Assembly: GCF_000223985.1 (NCBI RefSeq) | Contig: NZ_AFWV01000002.1 | Coordinates: forward strand, 382,501-446,500 | Source of the DNA: Thiocapsa marina 5811 | GTDB lineage: Bacteria; Pseudomonadota; Gammaproteobacteria; Chromatiales; Chromatiaceae | Length of the DNA stretch: 64,000 bases | Direction of reading: 5' to 3' | Part shown: positions 17,425-26,365 of the stretch, piece by piece | How the letters are laid out: each line of letters starts with the position of its first letter | Numbering within the stretch: position 1 is the first letter of the stretch | Program-made: the position numbers and the translations under genes | The notes under the pieces: model-generated | Told to the model about the DNA's origin: nothing | The model's database searches: none | The model's input: only the letters and a program-made list of their open reading frames with translations

Positions 17425-18510
17425 ATGGCGACTACCCACTCCTGCTGCAAGTCACCCTATCTGCAACTGGCTCTGCCCTTGTTGTGCCTGATGATCAGCA
17501 CTCAGACCCAGGCGACAGAAGAAGTTGGCCTGATCACTACAGACTACTTCCTCAGCCACGAGAGCAAAGAGCCCTTTTATCGGGAGCAGAATCTTGACCC
17601 AAACGTGGTCCTGCATGTGCGGGAGGTCGTCGCGGCCGGAACCGAACGGACGGCGGGCAAGGACAACAAAGTCTTGCTGTTTCTCCACGGAGGAACCTTT
17701 CCCGGCTACGTCGCCTTCGATTTGGACTATGAAAACGTCTCCATGATGCGTCACTTCGCGAAGCTCGGATGGGATACCTTCGCGTTGGACCTGGAGGGTT
17801 ATGGGCAATCGACTCGGCCACCCATCATGGATAAACCTGAGCAATATCCGGACAGTCAGGCGCCCATCGGCCTGGATGTGACGCTCGCCAATGTCGAACG
17901 CACCGTCGATTTCATTCGCGATCTTCGGGGCGTCGAAAAGGTGCATCTGCTGGGGTGGTCGAGTGCGGCGATGGCGGAGGCGCCGCTCTATGCCATTCAG
18001 CAGCCCGAGAAAGTGGCCAAGCTGATTCTGTACGCATCCAACTACCTGGGCAAGGGTAAGAGCGAGGAAGAGCGCCGACAACAAGATGCCAAGCGCGAGG
18101 CCGAAAAGAATCGCTACGGTACCCCCGGCGACCTGCAACGCTGGATCAAGTTGGGTACCAAGGAAGAGTACCTGATCCCCGGGGCTTTCGAGGCGTATGT
18201 CGAAGCCCATCTGGCGTCCGATCCAAAATCCGCTGATCTTGGCGGGCGGGTCCGCGCTCCCTGGGGGCGATTTATCGGCTGGCCGGAACCGCATTTTGAC
18301 GCCGGCAGCATCAAGGTGCCGACACTGGTGATTCGCGGCGAGTCGGATACGCTTGCCAGCCGCGATGATAATCAGCAACTCTTGGACGACCTGGGAAGCA
18401 CGGAAAAACAGTACGTCGAGATCGAACAGGCCGGCCACATGATCCAATTCGAGAAGAACAATACGGCGTTCTATCGTTCCATCGCCGAGTTTCTGGAACC
18501 GACGAAGTGA
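17425..18510 (+). CDS. Secreted alpha/beta hydrolase
   Basis: A 361-residue protein with a Sec signal peptide (LQLALPLLCLMISTQTQA, cleavage near residue 32). The alpha/beta hydrolase fold shows as LFLHGG (oxyanion strand), a nucleophile elbow GWSSAA with Ser in G-x-S-x-A, an acid in RGESDTL and the catalytic His in EQAGHMIQFE. The ATG follows GGAGG by five bases. The substrate is unknown. It is the first gene of a same-strand run leading through the small exported protein to soxY and soxZ, all exported except SoxZ. A periplasmic role linked to sulfur compound use is therefore possible, but that is inference. Confidence 0.75.
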   Translation: MATTHSCCKSPYLQLALPLLCLMISTQTQATEEVGLITTDYFLSHESKEPFYREQNLDPNVVLHVREVVAAGTERTAGKDNKVLLFLHGGTFPGYVAFDLDYENVSMMRHFAKLGWDTFALDLEGYGQSTRPPIMDKPEQYPDSQAPIGLDVTLANVERTVDFIRDLRGVEKVHLLGWSSAAMAEAPLYAIQQPEKVAKLILYASNYLGKGKSEEERRQQDAKREAEKNRYGTPGDLQRWIKLGTKEEYLIPGAFEAYVEAHLASDPKSADLGGRVRAPWGRFIGWPEPHFDAGSIKVPTLVIRGESDTLASRDDNQQLLDDLGSTEKQYVEIEQAGHMIQFEKNNTAFYRSIAEFLEPTK

Positions 18511-18545
18511 GCCGATGCAAGGCCAACCAATGGGAGCCGATTGCA

Positions 18546-18881
18546 ATGAAGAAATCCCGCGTCGTCGGCGCCCGCGCGCTGATCCATCCACTGCTTGGAA
18601 TCTGTTGTCTCGTGCCCGGGATGGCAGCGGCGGCAGACGTTTCCGAGATCGAGCTACGACGTCTCTTCGATCCGACCGAGGCCGAGATCGCGGCCGAGTC
18701 CGGCGGCCGGATCTATATCTACGAGGGATTGCGTGACATCGACGTGAAGCGTGCAATGGACGAAGAGTTCGATCGCGTCGACTACATGATGTTTATACGG
18801 ACCCAGAAGACGAAAGACACGGGCGAGCTTGCAAAAGATCCGGAAACCGGCGTGGTCGAGACGGAAGACGATGGCTGCTGA
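18546..18881 (+). CDS. Small exported protein ending in a single cysteine, upstream of soxY
   Basis: A 111-residue protein with a signal peptide (LIHPLLGICCLVPGMAAAA, cleavage near residue 30). The mature part is acidic. It contains GGRIYIYEGLRDIDVKRAM and DRVDYMMFIRTQKTKDTG, and ends TEDDGC. The terminal residue is the only cysteine of the predicted mature protein. The signal's cysteines do not form a good lipobox. It is 36 bases after the hydrolase stop and about 40 before soxY. I do not recognise a named family. SoxY, the next product, also carries its substrate on a cysteine near the C-terminus, so a carrier or partner role is worth testing. Confidence 0.6.
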   Translation: MKKSRVVGARALIHPLLGICCLVPGMAAAADVSEIELRRLFDPTEAEIAAESGGRIYIYEGLRDIDVKRAMDEEFDRVDYMMFIRTQKTKDTGELAKDPETGVVETEDDGC

Positions 18882-18922
18882 ACAGGGCGGAATCCCCGAT
18901 CTTACACAGCGCGACAGGGGCT

Positions 18923-19387
18923 ATGATGCAACGACGAAACTTCATTAAAAGCGGGCTCGCGACCGCCCCCTGGATCGCGATGGCCGCGACCGGCCTGCAA
19001 TTGAGAACGGCGATGGCGGCTTGGCCTAGTGCTGTCTTTCATCTGGAGGATCTCTCCGAGGCCGAGAGGCTGCTTTTCGCCGACACTCCCGTCGAGGATT
19101 CGGATCGGATCGCCGTGACCGCGCCGGACATCGCCGAAAACGGCCGCGTGGTTCCGGTTCAAGTCGTGATCGATCTCCCCGATCCGAAGACCCTCACATT
19201 GCTTTCCGACGGCAATCCTTTCCCCTTGTTGGCCAGGGCTCGATTTACACCTGATGTCGATCCGACCCTGTCGATCCGAGTCAAGTTGGGCCAGAGCGCC
19301 AATCTCATCGCGCTGGTCGAGGCCGATGGAAGGCTCTATCGGGCCACGCGTGCCGTCAAGGTCACCTCGGGTGGATGCGGTGGATAG
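18923..19387 (+). CDS. soxY: SoxY, thiosulfate-oxidation carrier protein
   Basis: The 154-residue protein starts with a Tat signal (RRNFIKSGLA) and ends in the family's swinging-arm motif GGCGG, with Cys152 as the sulfur carrier. The body has the SoxY beta-sandwich segments FADTPVEDSDRIAVTAPDIA and RARFTPDVDPTLSIRVKLG. SoxYZ holds intermediates covalently while SoxAX, SoxB and, where present, SoxCD act on them in the periplasm. Two adjacent ATGs (18923, 18926) are equivalent choices. soxZ follows after about 50 bases. No other sox catalytic gene is in the window, which fits purple sulfur bacteria whose sox genes are dispersed. Confidence 0.92.
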   Translation: MMQRRNFIKSGLATAPWIAMAATGLQLRTAMAAWPSAVFHLEDLSEAERLLFADTPVEDSDRIAVTAPDIAENGRVVPVQVVIDLPDPKTLTLLSDGNPFPLLARARFTPDVDPTLSIRVKLGQSANLIALVEADGRLYRATRAVKVTSGGCGG

Positions 19388-19439
19388 GGCAAACGCCAAC
19401 GTCGGAGAATGCGATGAAGAGCGATGGAGTTAGACGATC

Positions 19440-19757
19440 ATGAGTGCGGATCTCGGCAAGATTCGATTGAAACTCAAGGACGGCGCGATCCTGGTCAAGG
19501 TGATCCTGAATCACCCTATGGAGAGCGGAAGCCGCAAGGATCCCGTCACGGGCGAGCTCATTCCGCGCCATTTCATCCGCGAGGTGGTCTGCGAGCACGA
19601 CGGCAAGCCGGTGCTGACCCTCGACTGGGGCTGGGGCATTTCGGCGAATCCCTTCCTCTCCTTCGTCATCAAAGAGGGGGCGAAGGGCGATACCGTGACC
19701 GTTCGCTGGACGGACAGCCAGCAGATGACGGGCGTGCTGGAGGCCGTCGTCACTTGA
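19440..19757 (+). CDS. soxZ: SoxZ, sulfur-carrier partner of SoxY
   Basis: The 105-residue, signal-less protein matches SoxZ along its whole length: KIRLKLKDGAILVKVILNHP, then the RHFIREVVCEHDGKPVLTLD segment and FLSFVIKEGAKGD. SoxZ pairs with SoxY and is exported with it by the Tat system, using SoxY's signal. The size is as expected for the family. The start ATG has GGAG about ten bases upstream. Confidence 0.92.
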   Translation: MSADLGKIRLKLKDGAILVKVILNHPMESGSRKDPVTGELIPRHFIREVVCEHDGKPVLTLDWGWGISANPFLSFVIKEGAKGDTVTVRWTDSQQMTGVLEAVVT

Positions 19758-19797
19758 TCGCGACCCGCCGTTCGACGGGCCGATCCGGTATGATCGG

Positions 19798-19980
19798 AGC
19801 CTGCTCCGTCTCGCGCTTTTCATCATTCCCATCTGGCTCGCCGGCGTCACGGCGGGCCATGCCGGGGACTTCGAGGACGCGGCCCTGATGCACATCGACT
19901 ATCCGGATGGGTGCGAGGACAGTTTCCTGGCGATTCCAGGTACGGTGTACGCAACACACTGCCACACATCATCCTTGTAG
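19798..19980 (+). pseudogene. N-terminal remnant of a secreted (SoxW/thioredoxin-like?) protein
   Basis: Just after soxZ a frame reads LLRLALFIIPIWLAGVTAGHA, a clear signal peptide. It then gives GDFEDAALMHIDYPDGCED and ends at TAG 19978. Periplasmic thioredoxin-like proteins next to soxYZ often begin with such an 'M-H-x-x-Y-P-D' stretch, but the CxxC part is absent. There is no good start codon in frame either. I read it as a gene cut off at both ends; the family assignment is tentative. Confidence 0.4.
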
Positions 19981-20344
19981 GGACTGAAGTTGGCCGGGCC
20001 CGGTCCCTCCAGGCGCAGAAAGCTTCGCCCCGCGCGGTGGCGCGGCAGGCCTCGCCTCGATCCTCGGATGACTGTCCGTTTTCTGCTGGGCGGCCTGGCC
20101 GCTTACGCCGCCGATCGCTGACCGCTACGCGTCCAGAACCGCCGCTCGACAGGGTAGGATCGAGCGGCAGCTTCTGGCCGACTCGGGGCTGGCCCGATGA
20201 TCGAGCCCAGTGACCGGTCATGGGTCCGTGCTGCCGATGAGCAGTCAAACGGCGGTGTCTGCTTTCCGAGTGCTGAGGGAAGCATGGGCGCTCAGTCACG
20301 GCTGAGCACCGCTCGGGGAATCGGCGCGAGACCCTGCCCGCGGC
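19981..20344. other. Gene-free stretch between sox genes and Rpn copy 2
   Basis: No frame with recognisable similarity. The stem-loop at about 20291-20308 (GCTCAG ... CTGAGC) resembles the one downstream of Rpn copy 1. Confidence 0.4.
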
Positions 20345-20891
20345 AGGAGATCCGTTAGATTGGTTCCTTGACGACCGCTTCCAGGGTCGTGCCGTCCAGG
20401 ACGCGATCGGCCTAGACCTCGAGCTCCGCTTCGCCCGCCTGCTCGAGGCGTGCCTCGGCCCAGGTTGGCAGTGCTCCGAAGCGCCGAATCAAAACCGGCG
20501 CAGCAGCTTTGCCTGTCCCCGGGACAATCCTTCCTTGATACCTTCCTTGATACCTTGCTCCAGTCCCTGTTGTTTCCACTCCTCGGTCCAGGTCTTCACC
20601 CGTTCGGCCAACATGGCGCGCATCTCCTGAAGAGTGTTGACGTTCGGTAGCTCGGCGCCCGGTACTCGAGCCGGCAGCAGCACGCGTTTGAGCCAGACGA
20701 CGAAGGCACGGCGCAGACTGTCGCCGGAACAAGGCCGCGGCGACATTGCGCTGTCCCACCAGCTCGGTATCGGCAAGCCGCTGCTCGTCCAGCAGCAAAT
20801 CCCAATCCTCGTGCACGAAGCCTCGGATCAAGTCCGCGACCAGATCGCGATGCGAGAACAGGAGCTTGTAGGGCGGATCGTGTTCAGCCAT
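20345..20891 (-). pseudogene. Rpn/PD-(D/E)XK gene, copy 2, more degraded
   Basis: It starts MAEHDPPYKLLFSHRDLVAD and carries the same internal deletion as copy 1 (FVHEDW joined to LLLDEQRL). It also lacks 77 bases after NVAAALFR, which shifts the frame. In the DUF4351 tail a TAG replaces the Trp of LEVWADRV seen in copy 1. Past that stop the tail continues as ADRVLDGTTLEAVVKEPI to a natural stop near 20356, different from copy 1. The left ends thus differ by more than point changes, suggesting recombination between Rpn paralogues. Confidence 0.75.
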
Positions 20892-21070
20892 CAGGGAGCA
20901 CGGGGTAATTCCGTCGTTGCGGAGACATACCCCAAACCGATCCGCATGACAGCGTTCGCGTAAGGCAGATGCCTCAAGAGCGTCGGCAAGCCGCCGCTCA
21001 GGACAGACCGCTGACGGACAGGTAGATCCTGGAAGCGGAAAGACGATCGCGCTTCAACGAGTGATAAGTC
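20401..21070. repeat. Segmental duplication, copy 2 (partner 14353-15110)
   Basis: Near-identical to copy 1 apart from the 77-base deletion near 20720 and one 12-base unit fewer at 20528-20557. The homologous part includes the region upstream of the Rpn start, with the shared segment CCGCTCAGGACAGACCGCTG. Confidence 0.85.
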
Positions 21071-21738
21071 ACGACCCAAAGCCGACTGTGAAGCAAAGTT
21101 TCCAGTTAGGGAGAGAGTACTTTCCACTTGGCTCCGGAGAATCATCGCAGGCTGCCTCAGGTGAGCGCACGACGCCTGGTGCTCAGATTTTCGCTGAGTC
21201 CGAGTTACGGTCTTTCGGCGTGATCGGTGGAAGTGCCCGGTCTTCGATGGAGAGCGGACGCTGAGGACTATTCTGGCTGGGGTCGGGTATTTGCCAACGG
21301 ATTCGCCCATTGGCGTTCGTCCGGGAAGACTCCTGGATGCCGGGAGCCGCTTTCAAAGTGCTCTGATATCCGGCAACATCCAAGTGACCTTGATCTTGCT
21401 GCTGCGGATCAGCGGCCGACTCGTGACTAGCGACTCCCGCCCGGCGATTTTCTAGCCACGCGGATCGGACAGACTGTGGTGTTGCAGCTCATCCCAACTC
21501 ATCGGCGGTCGGAGCACAACCTTTGCCGACCCGCACGGTTGCCCCAAGCATGCCGCTCAATTCAGCGCCAGTCCGCCAGGAATCAGCATTCGAATCAGAA
21601 TCGATGGTCATCGGCAAGCACCTCTGTATGCGCCTTCGCGAGTTCAACGGGTATCGCGCCACGGGGTTGGTGCCTACCTGCGGCACTGCGGGCCGACGTG
21701 TTTGCTCATTGACGGGGGACCGATAGGCTGACTCATCA
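21071..21738. other. Gene-free stretch upstream of the sensor kinase
   Basis: No frame shows a recognisable domain or good start. The promoter of the sensor kinase-regulator operon should lie in its right part. No clear promoter motif was found. Confidence 0.4.
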
Positions 21739-23565
21739 ATGAGCTGGATCACCGTCATTTGGTCCATGGCGGCCGGCGTCTCCTTGACGCTGGCAGCCGT
21801 GAATCTGCTCGTCTGGCTTCGCGATCGTGATGCGGTTGCAAACGCCCTGTTCTCGGTCAGCGCCGTGGCGGCCGCGGTCCTCGCCATGCAGGAGCTCGCC
21901 GTGATGCGGGCGCAGACACCCGCCGAGTTCGGCGCCATCTTGCGCTGGATGCACGTCTCCGCGGCCACGATCGTCATCGCCACGGTCTGGTTCATTCGTC
22001 TGTATCTGGGTGCCGGACGGCGATGGCTGGCGTGGGCCATCACCGGTCTGCGTCTACTGGTGCTGATACCAAACTTCATGCTTTACCCCAACGCAACCTT
22101 TGCCGAGGTCCATGCGCTGAACCCCGTCTCTTTGCTCGGTGAGACGCTGTCGGCGCCGGTGGGCGAGATGAACCCCTGGCGTCACCTTATTCTTCTGAGC
22201 ACGGTGCTGTTGTGCATTTTCGTCGTGGATGCCGCCCTAGCCGCGCGGAAGCTGGGCAAAGGGCGGCAGGGTATGGTGTTGGGCGCGTCGCTTCTGATGA
22301 CCATCATCCTGGCCGCGCTCTTCTCGGCACTGATGGTGCGAGGGGTCTTGCCGAGCGCGTTTATTGCGTTGGTTTACTTGGTCTTCGTGCTCGCCATGGC
22401 CTTCGAGCTGAGCGTGGACATGATCCGGGCGAGACAGGTTGCCGGCGAGCTGCGGGACAGCCGCGAGCGCATGCGCCTGGCCGCCCGGGCGGCAGACCTG
22501 GGGTTGTGGGAATGGGACGTCGTGAGGGATGAGATCTGGTCCAACGATGTCGACCATACCAGTGCCGGAGTCTTTGGCGGCAAGCGGATCGGCCTGGCGG
22601 ATTACCTGGAGCTGGTCCATCCCGATGATCGTGACCGCCTTGAAACAACGATCCGCCGAACGATGGCGCAAGCGTGGGAGCTTCAGGTGGAGTACCGGAT
22701 GATCGGCGCGGATAGCACCGAGCGTTGGATCAGCGCGTGGGGGAAGGTCGAATACGGCGAGAGCCGGCAGCCGCTGCGCCTTCGCGGGGTGTCCGTGGAC
22801 ATCACGGCGCGCAAGCAGCTCGAAGCCGAGGCGCAACGACATTGCAGTCAACTTGCACGCGTCCAGCGTGGCTTCGTTCTGGGCCAGCTCTCCTCCGCAT
22901 TGGCACATGAGCTGAATCAACCGCTGGGGGCGATTCTGCGCAACGCCGAGGCGGGTGAAGCCTTTCTGCGACAGGATCCGCCAAACCTTGCGGAGGTCGG
23001 GGAGATCCTGGCCGATATTCAGAAAGACGATCAAAGGGCGGCGGCGGTGATCCAGCGGATGCGCTCGTTGCTCCAGCACGGAGAGCTGTGCTTCGGGGTG
23101 ATGAGGCCGCTGGAACTCGTCCAACAAGCCGCCGCGTTGCTCGAAGCGGAGATGGGGGCGCAGCATGTGGCACTGGGTATTGCGGTGCCGGCTGATCTGC
23201 CCGAAATTCGGGGAGATCGCATCCATCTCCAACAGGTCCTCGTCAACCTGTTGCTCAACAGCCTTGATGCCATCAATGCAGCGAAACACGGACAGCGTCA
23301 AATCGATTTGCACGCCGCCCGAGCCGGGGAGGCCATGGTCTCATTGGTCGTCGAGGATAGCGGGACCGGTTTCGCCCCAGCGCGACTTGCGGACCTGTTC
23401 GAGCCGCTTTACACCACCAAGCCCGATGGGATCGGCCTCGGATTATCGCTCTGCAAGACCATTATCGATGCACATGGCGGGCGCATCAGCGCGGTCAACC
23501 GGCCACGCGGCGGCGCTCGCATCGAGGTTTTGCTGCCGGTCGCGGCAGCGGACGAATCGGCGTGA
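21739..23565 (+). CDS. Membrane-bound PAS sensor histidine kinase (FixL-like architecture)
   Basis: A 608-residue protein. The first 230 residues contain about seven hydrophobic helices forming a membrane sensor. A PAS domain follows at about 250-365 (GLWEWDVVRDEIW, then WISAWGKVEYGESRQPLRL and GVSVDITARKQLE). The dimerisation domain has the phospho-acceptor His390 in LAHELNQPLGAIL. The ATPase domain shows N-box VNLLLNSLDAINA, DSGTGFAP and GIGLGLSLCKTIIDAHGG. The HELNQPL motif is that of the FixL/DctB group. Its stop overlaps the regulator's GTG start (GTGA), so both are co-translated. The signal sensed by the unusual membrane part is unknown. Confidence 0.85.
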   Translation: MSWITVIWSMAAGVSLTLAAVNLLVWLRDRDAVANALFSVSAVAAAVLAMQELAVMRAQTPAEFGAILRWMHVSAATIVIATVWFIRLYLGAGRRWLAWAITGLRLLVLIPNFMLYPNATFAEVHALNPVSLLGETLSAPVGEMNPWRHLILLSTVLLCIFVVDAALAARKLGKGRQGMVLGASLLMTIILAALFSALMVRGVLPSAFIALVYLVFVLAMAFELSVDMIRARQVAGELRDSRERMRLAARAADLGLWEWDVVRDEIWSNDVDHTSAGVFGGKRIGLADYLELVHPDDRDRLETTIRRTMAQAWELQVEYRMIGADSTERWISAWGKVEYGESRQPLRLRGVSVDITARKQLEAEAQRHCSQLARVQRGFVLGQLSSALAHELNQPLGAILRNAEAGEAFLRQDPPNLAEVGEILADIQKDDQRAAAVIQRMRSLLQHGELCFGVMRPLELVQQAAALLEAEMGAQHVALGIAVPADLPEIRGDRIHLQQVLVNLLLNSLDAINAAKHGQRQIDLHAARAGEAMVSLVVEDSGTGFAPARLADLFEPLYTTKPDGIGLGLSLCKTIIDAHGGRISAVNRPRGGARIEVLLPVAAADESA

Positions 23566-24203
23566 GTGATCGCTCGCCAATGGTTTTCATCGTGGACGAT
23601 GACGCCTCCTTTCTCAAAAGCATCGAACGTCTGCTGCGCAGCGCCGGCTTCGTGACCCAGTGTTACAGCTCCGCAGTCGATTTCATCGCGCAACAGGCAC
23701 CGGATCGCGTGGGCTGCGTGTTGGCCGACCTGCGCATGCCCGACATGGACGGCATCGCCTTGCAGGCGCACTTGGCGAGGTCTGGGAATCCGCTGCCGGT
23801 GGTTTTCCTCACCGGTCACGGCGACATTCCCACCAGCGTCGAGGCGATGCGGCAAGGGGCCGAGGATTTCCTGGTCAAGACCGCACCGAAAGAGGCCATC
23901 ATCGCCGCGGTGGAACGGGCGCTTGCCCGCGGCGCCAAGGAGCGTGTATTTCGTGCGCATCGCCGTGCGCTGCAAGCTCGCCTGAACACGCTGACACCCC
24001 GCGAAGAGCAGGTGCTGTCCCATGTCATGAATGGGAGCAAGAACAAACAGATTGCCGCGGCCCTGGGTATCGACGAGCGCTCGGTCAAGCGCCATCGCAG
24101 CCATCTGATGCGCAAGCTCGAGGTCACCTCCATAGCCGAATTAGCGCAACTGGTCTTCGAGGCAGGAGCACGCGAAGACGACTCGTACAGGACGGCCAAG
24201 TGA
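23562..24203 (+). CDS. FixJ-family response regulator
   Basis: A 213-residue regulator. The receiver domain has the acidic pocket VDDD (residues 11-14), phospho-acceptor Asp56 in LADLRMPDMDG and Thr/Lys switch residues in FLTGHGD and FLVKTAP. The C-terminal LuxR-type HTH (about 140-200) includes LTPREEQVLSHVMNGSKNKQ and SVKRHRSHLMRKL. It is encoded by a GTG overlapping the kinase stop by four bases, so it is the kinase's cognate partner. Targets are not evident; the nearest downstream genes are on the other strand. Confidence 0.88.
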   Translation: MSDRSPMVFIVDDDASFLKSIERLLRSAGFVTQCYSSAVDFIAQQAPDRVGCVLADLRMPDMDGIALQAHLARSGNPLPVVFLTGHGDIPTSVEAMRQGAEDFLVKTAPKEAIIAAVERALARGAKERVFRAHRRALQARLNTLTPREEQVLSHVMNGSKNKQIAAALGIDERSVKRHRSHLMRKLEVTSIAELAQLVFEAGAREDDSYRTAK

Positions 24204-24311
24204 ACGTCAGTGATCGTTTGAAATGAGCTTCCTGGCGAACCGCAGGCACACTGGCTGAGGCCATCCAATCGCCGTTTGCAGGCTCGATGCCCCCTGAGCT
24301 GCGAACGCGAC

Positions 24312-26039
24312 CTAAGCCCTTGCGTCTTCGGTATAGGCCGCGCGGATCAGGGCGTAATCGTCGCGTCGCAGTGTACTCAGCAGTTCGCCGACATCGGCTT
24401 CCGAGACGCCGAGATCCTTCAGCAACATCCCACCGCGCGCCAGCGTGCTCTCGATGTAGCCCGTGCCCGCGTGCTTGATGCCCTTGGCAACAAGCGCGTC
24501 CTGATCGGCGATGGTGCGCACGCGCACGTAAACGTCCAACTGCGGATAGAGGCGATGCAACGTCAGGGCCAGCGCCTTGGCGGCCTCCGAATCGCGCGAG
24601 GTCACGAACACCGCGGCGGCCTTGGCGAGCTTGGCGGCTTCTTGGGTACTGACGCTGTACAGGTCGCCGAAATAGACCTCGCGCCCGGCCCGCTTGGCTT
24701 TCTGCACCACGCCGATGTCCCGCTCCACGGCAACGTGGGGGATGTTCGCCCGTTCCAGTATCAGGTCCATGAGCTGACCCACCTCGTCGTAGCCGACGAT
24801 GACCACATGCCGTTTCAGGTCGGCGGACGGTTCCGACTTTGTGGGGGCAGTGGCGGGGACGGGGGCCGACCCGAGGCGGCCGGCGAGCGCGGCGCCCGCT
24901 TTGACCATCAGTGGTGTCGCGATCATGCTCACCGCCACCACCAGCATCGCCAGGGTGTGCCCGTCGCCGCCGAGCAGTCCGGCAACGGTCGCCGCGCCCA
25001 AGAGAACGAAGGCGAACTCGCCGACCTGCGACAGATAGAACCCGGTACGGATGGCCGCCGACCGGCCGATGCCGAACGCCAGCGCGAGCCCGGTCAACAC
25101 CGCAAGCTTGAGCACCAGCAGGATCGGGACCTGGATCAGCAGTGTGTCCCAATCGACCAGCAGGGCGCCGACGTCGATGGACATGCCCACCGCGATGAAG
25201 AACAGGCCCATCAGGGACTGCTTAAAGGGTGCTACGGTCGCTTCGATCTGATACCGAAGGTCCGAGGCCGAGAGCAGCATACCGAGCAGGAAGGCACCCA
25301 GGGTCATCGAGATGCCCACCTGCTCAACCGCCCAAGCCGCAAAGAGTACGGCGAGAAACAGCACCAGACCGAAGGCGTCCATCTGACGTCGGCTTGCGCA
25401 ATAGCCGAGCGCGGCCGGCAACAACCAGCGTCCGATCACGAGGATGCCGGCGATCACGCCGACCACGATCGCCAGCGTCTGCCAGAGAGGTGTCGGCGCG
25501 CCCTCAGAGGTGGTGTGGGCGAGGATCGGGACCAGTGCCATGATCGGCACGATCCACATGTCCTGCGCCATCAGGACGGCGAAGGTCGTCCGCCCATGCT
25601 CGGTCGCCAGTTCACCGCGCTCGCCCAGCGTCCCCATGACGATGGCCGTCGAAGACATGGCGAAGGCCAAGCCGAGGATAGTCGCGGATTCCCATGGCGC
25701 TTGCAGCACCAGAATCATGTACGCGGCAAGCACAGCCGCGGTCAGCAGCATCTGCGCGGAGCCCAGACCGAAGATCAGGCGGCGCATCTGCCAGACCTTC
25801 TCGGGGCGCATCTCCAGACCGACGCTGAACATGAACAGGACCACGCCGAGCTCGGCGATGCTCTGCAACTCATCGACCGCATGCACGGGGACCGGGCCCC
25901 GCGTATGCGGCCCGATGAGCACACCGGCGACGATGAAGCCCAGGATCGAACCGAAGCCGAGTCGCTGGAACAGGATGACGCAGGCCGCCGTCGCGGCAAG
26001 AAAGACGACGATCGCGAGAAGGACTGCCGAGATGTCCAT
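24312..26039 (-). CDS. KefB/KefC-type monovalent cation:proton antiporter (CPA2) with TrkA-N domain
   Basis: A 575-residue protein. About 12 hydrophobic helices fill residues 1-385, with the CPA2 signature region GFIVAGVLIGPHTRGPV and ELGVVLFMFSVGLEMRPEK. A TrkA-N Rossmann domain follows at about 405-520 (HVVIVGYDEVGQLMDLIL, then VYFGDLYS). The second glycine of the usual GxGxxG is replaced by Asp in GYDEVG. The family exchanges K+ or Na+ for H+ and is often gated through the Rossmann domain. The ATG has CGGAG six bases upstream. No KefF-like ancillary gene is adjacent. Confidence 0.85.
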   Translation of the reverse strand: MDISAVLLAIVVFLAATAACVILFQRLGFGSILGFIVAGVLIGPHTRGPVPVHAVDELQSIAELGVVLFMFSVGLEMRPEKVWQMRRLIFGLGSAQMLLTAAVLAAYMILVLQAPWESATILGLAFAMSSTAIVMGTLGERGELATEHGRTTFAVLMAQDMWIVPIMALVPILAHTTSEGAPTPLWQTLAIVVGVIAGILVIGRWLLPAALGYCASRRQMDAFGLVLFLAVLFAAWAVEQVGISMTLGAFLLGMLLSASDLRYQIEATVAPFKQSLMGLFFIAVGMSIDVGALLVDWDTLLIQVPILLVLKLAVLTGLALAFGIGRSAAIRTGFYLSQVGEFAFVLLGAATVAGLLGGDGHTLAMLVVAVSMIATPLMVKAGAALAGRLGSAPVPATAPTKSEPSADLKRHVVIVGYDEVGQLMDLILERANIPHVAVERDIGVVQKAKRAGREVYFGDLYSVSTQEAAKLAKAAAVFVTSRDSEAAKALALTLHRLYPQLDVYVRVRTIADQDALVAKGIKHAGTGYIESTLARGGMLLKDLGVSEADVGELLSTLRRDDYALIRAAYTEDARA

Positions 26040-26057
26040 GGTGACTCCGGTTCAGGG

Positions 26058-26173
26058 AAAGTCCGATGCATCAGCGTATTCCCTGATTAACTTCCGAAGC
26101 GTACTGCACTCCCCTGACGCGCGCCACCGTCCCGAAAGGGACTCTAGTCACCCGTGTCGCAGCAGGTTAGCGT
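26058..26173. repeat. 116-bp dispersed repeat, copy A
   Basis: Aligns without gaps to 52650-52765 with roughly 80-85% identity by eye. Conserved blocks include ATCAGCGTATTCCCTG and TCCCGAAAGGGACTCTAGTC. It contains the hairpin GTCCC-GAAA-GGGAC. It lies just upstream of the antiporter gene and next to a truncated gene start. Confidence 0.8.
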
Positions 26174-26365
26174 TCGGCCCTGTTGAGCCGTCGGTCGAAG
26201 TCGGGCACGTCTGAGGCGGTAGCCTTTTTCGGCACCGCTCTCTGATGCCGGTCGTGCTTGGTTCATCAAAATCCCGTAAGAGCGATTGAAGTACCGCTTG
26301 GCCACTAGCCGGACGGGCTAGCGCAGCAGCTCTTGCGCCTTAGGGGAAAAACCTTGGCGGATGAG

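Noticed and set aside
18546-18881. The small protein upstream of soxY as a lipoprotein (Cys pair in its signal region)
   Set aside because: The residue before the cysteine is Ile or Cys rather than Gly/Ala/Ser, so the lipobox rule is not met; an AAA-type signal peptidase I site follows.
24276-26090. A 604-codon open frame on the + strand antisense to the antiporter gene
   Set aside because: It mirrors the codon pattern of a high-GC gene, is rich in His/Arg/Gln/Gly without any domain, and has no ribosome-binding site. The minus-strand protein is a clear Kef-type antiporter.
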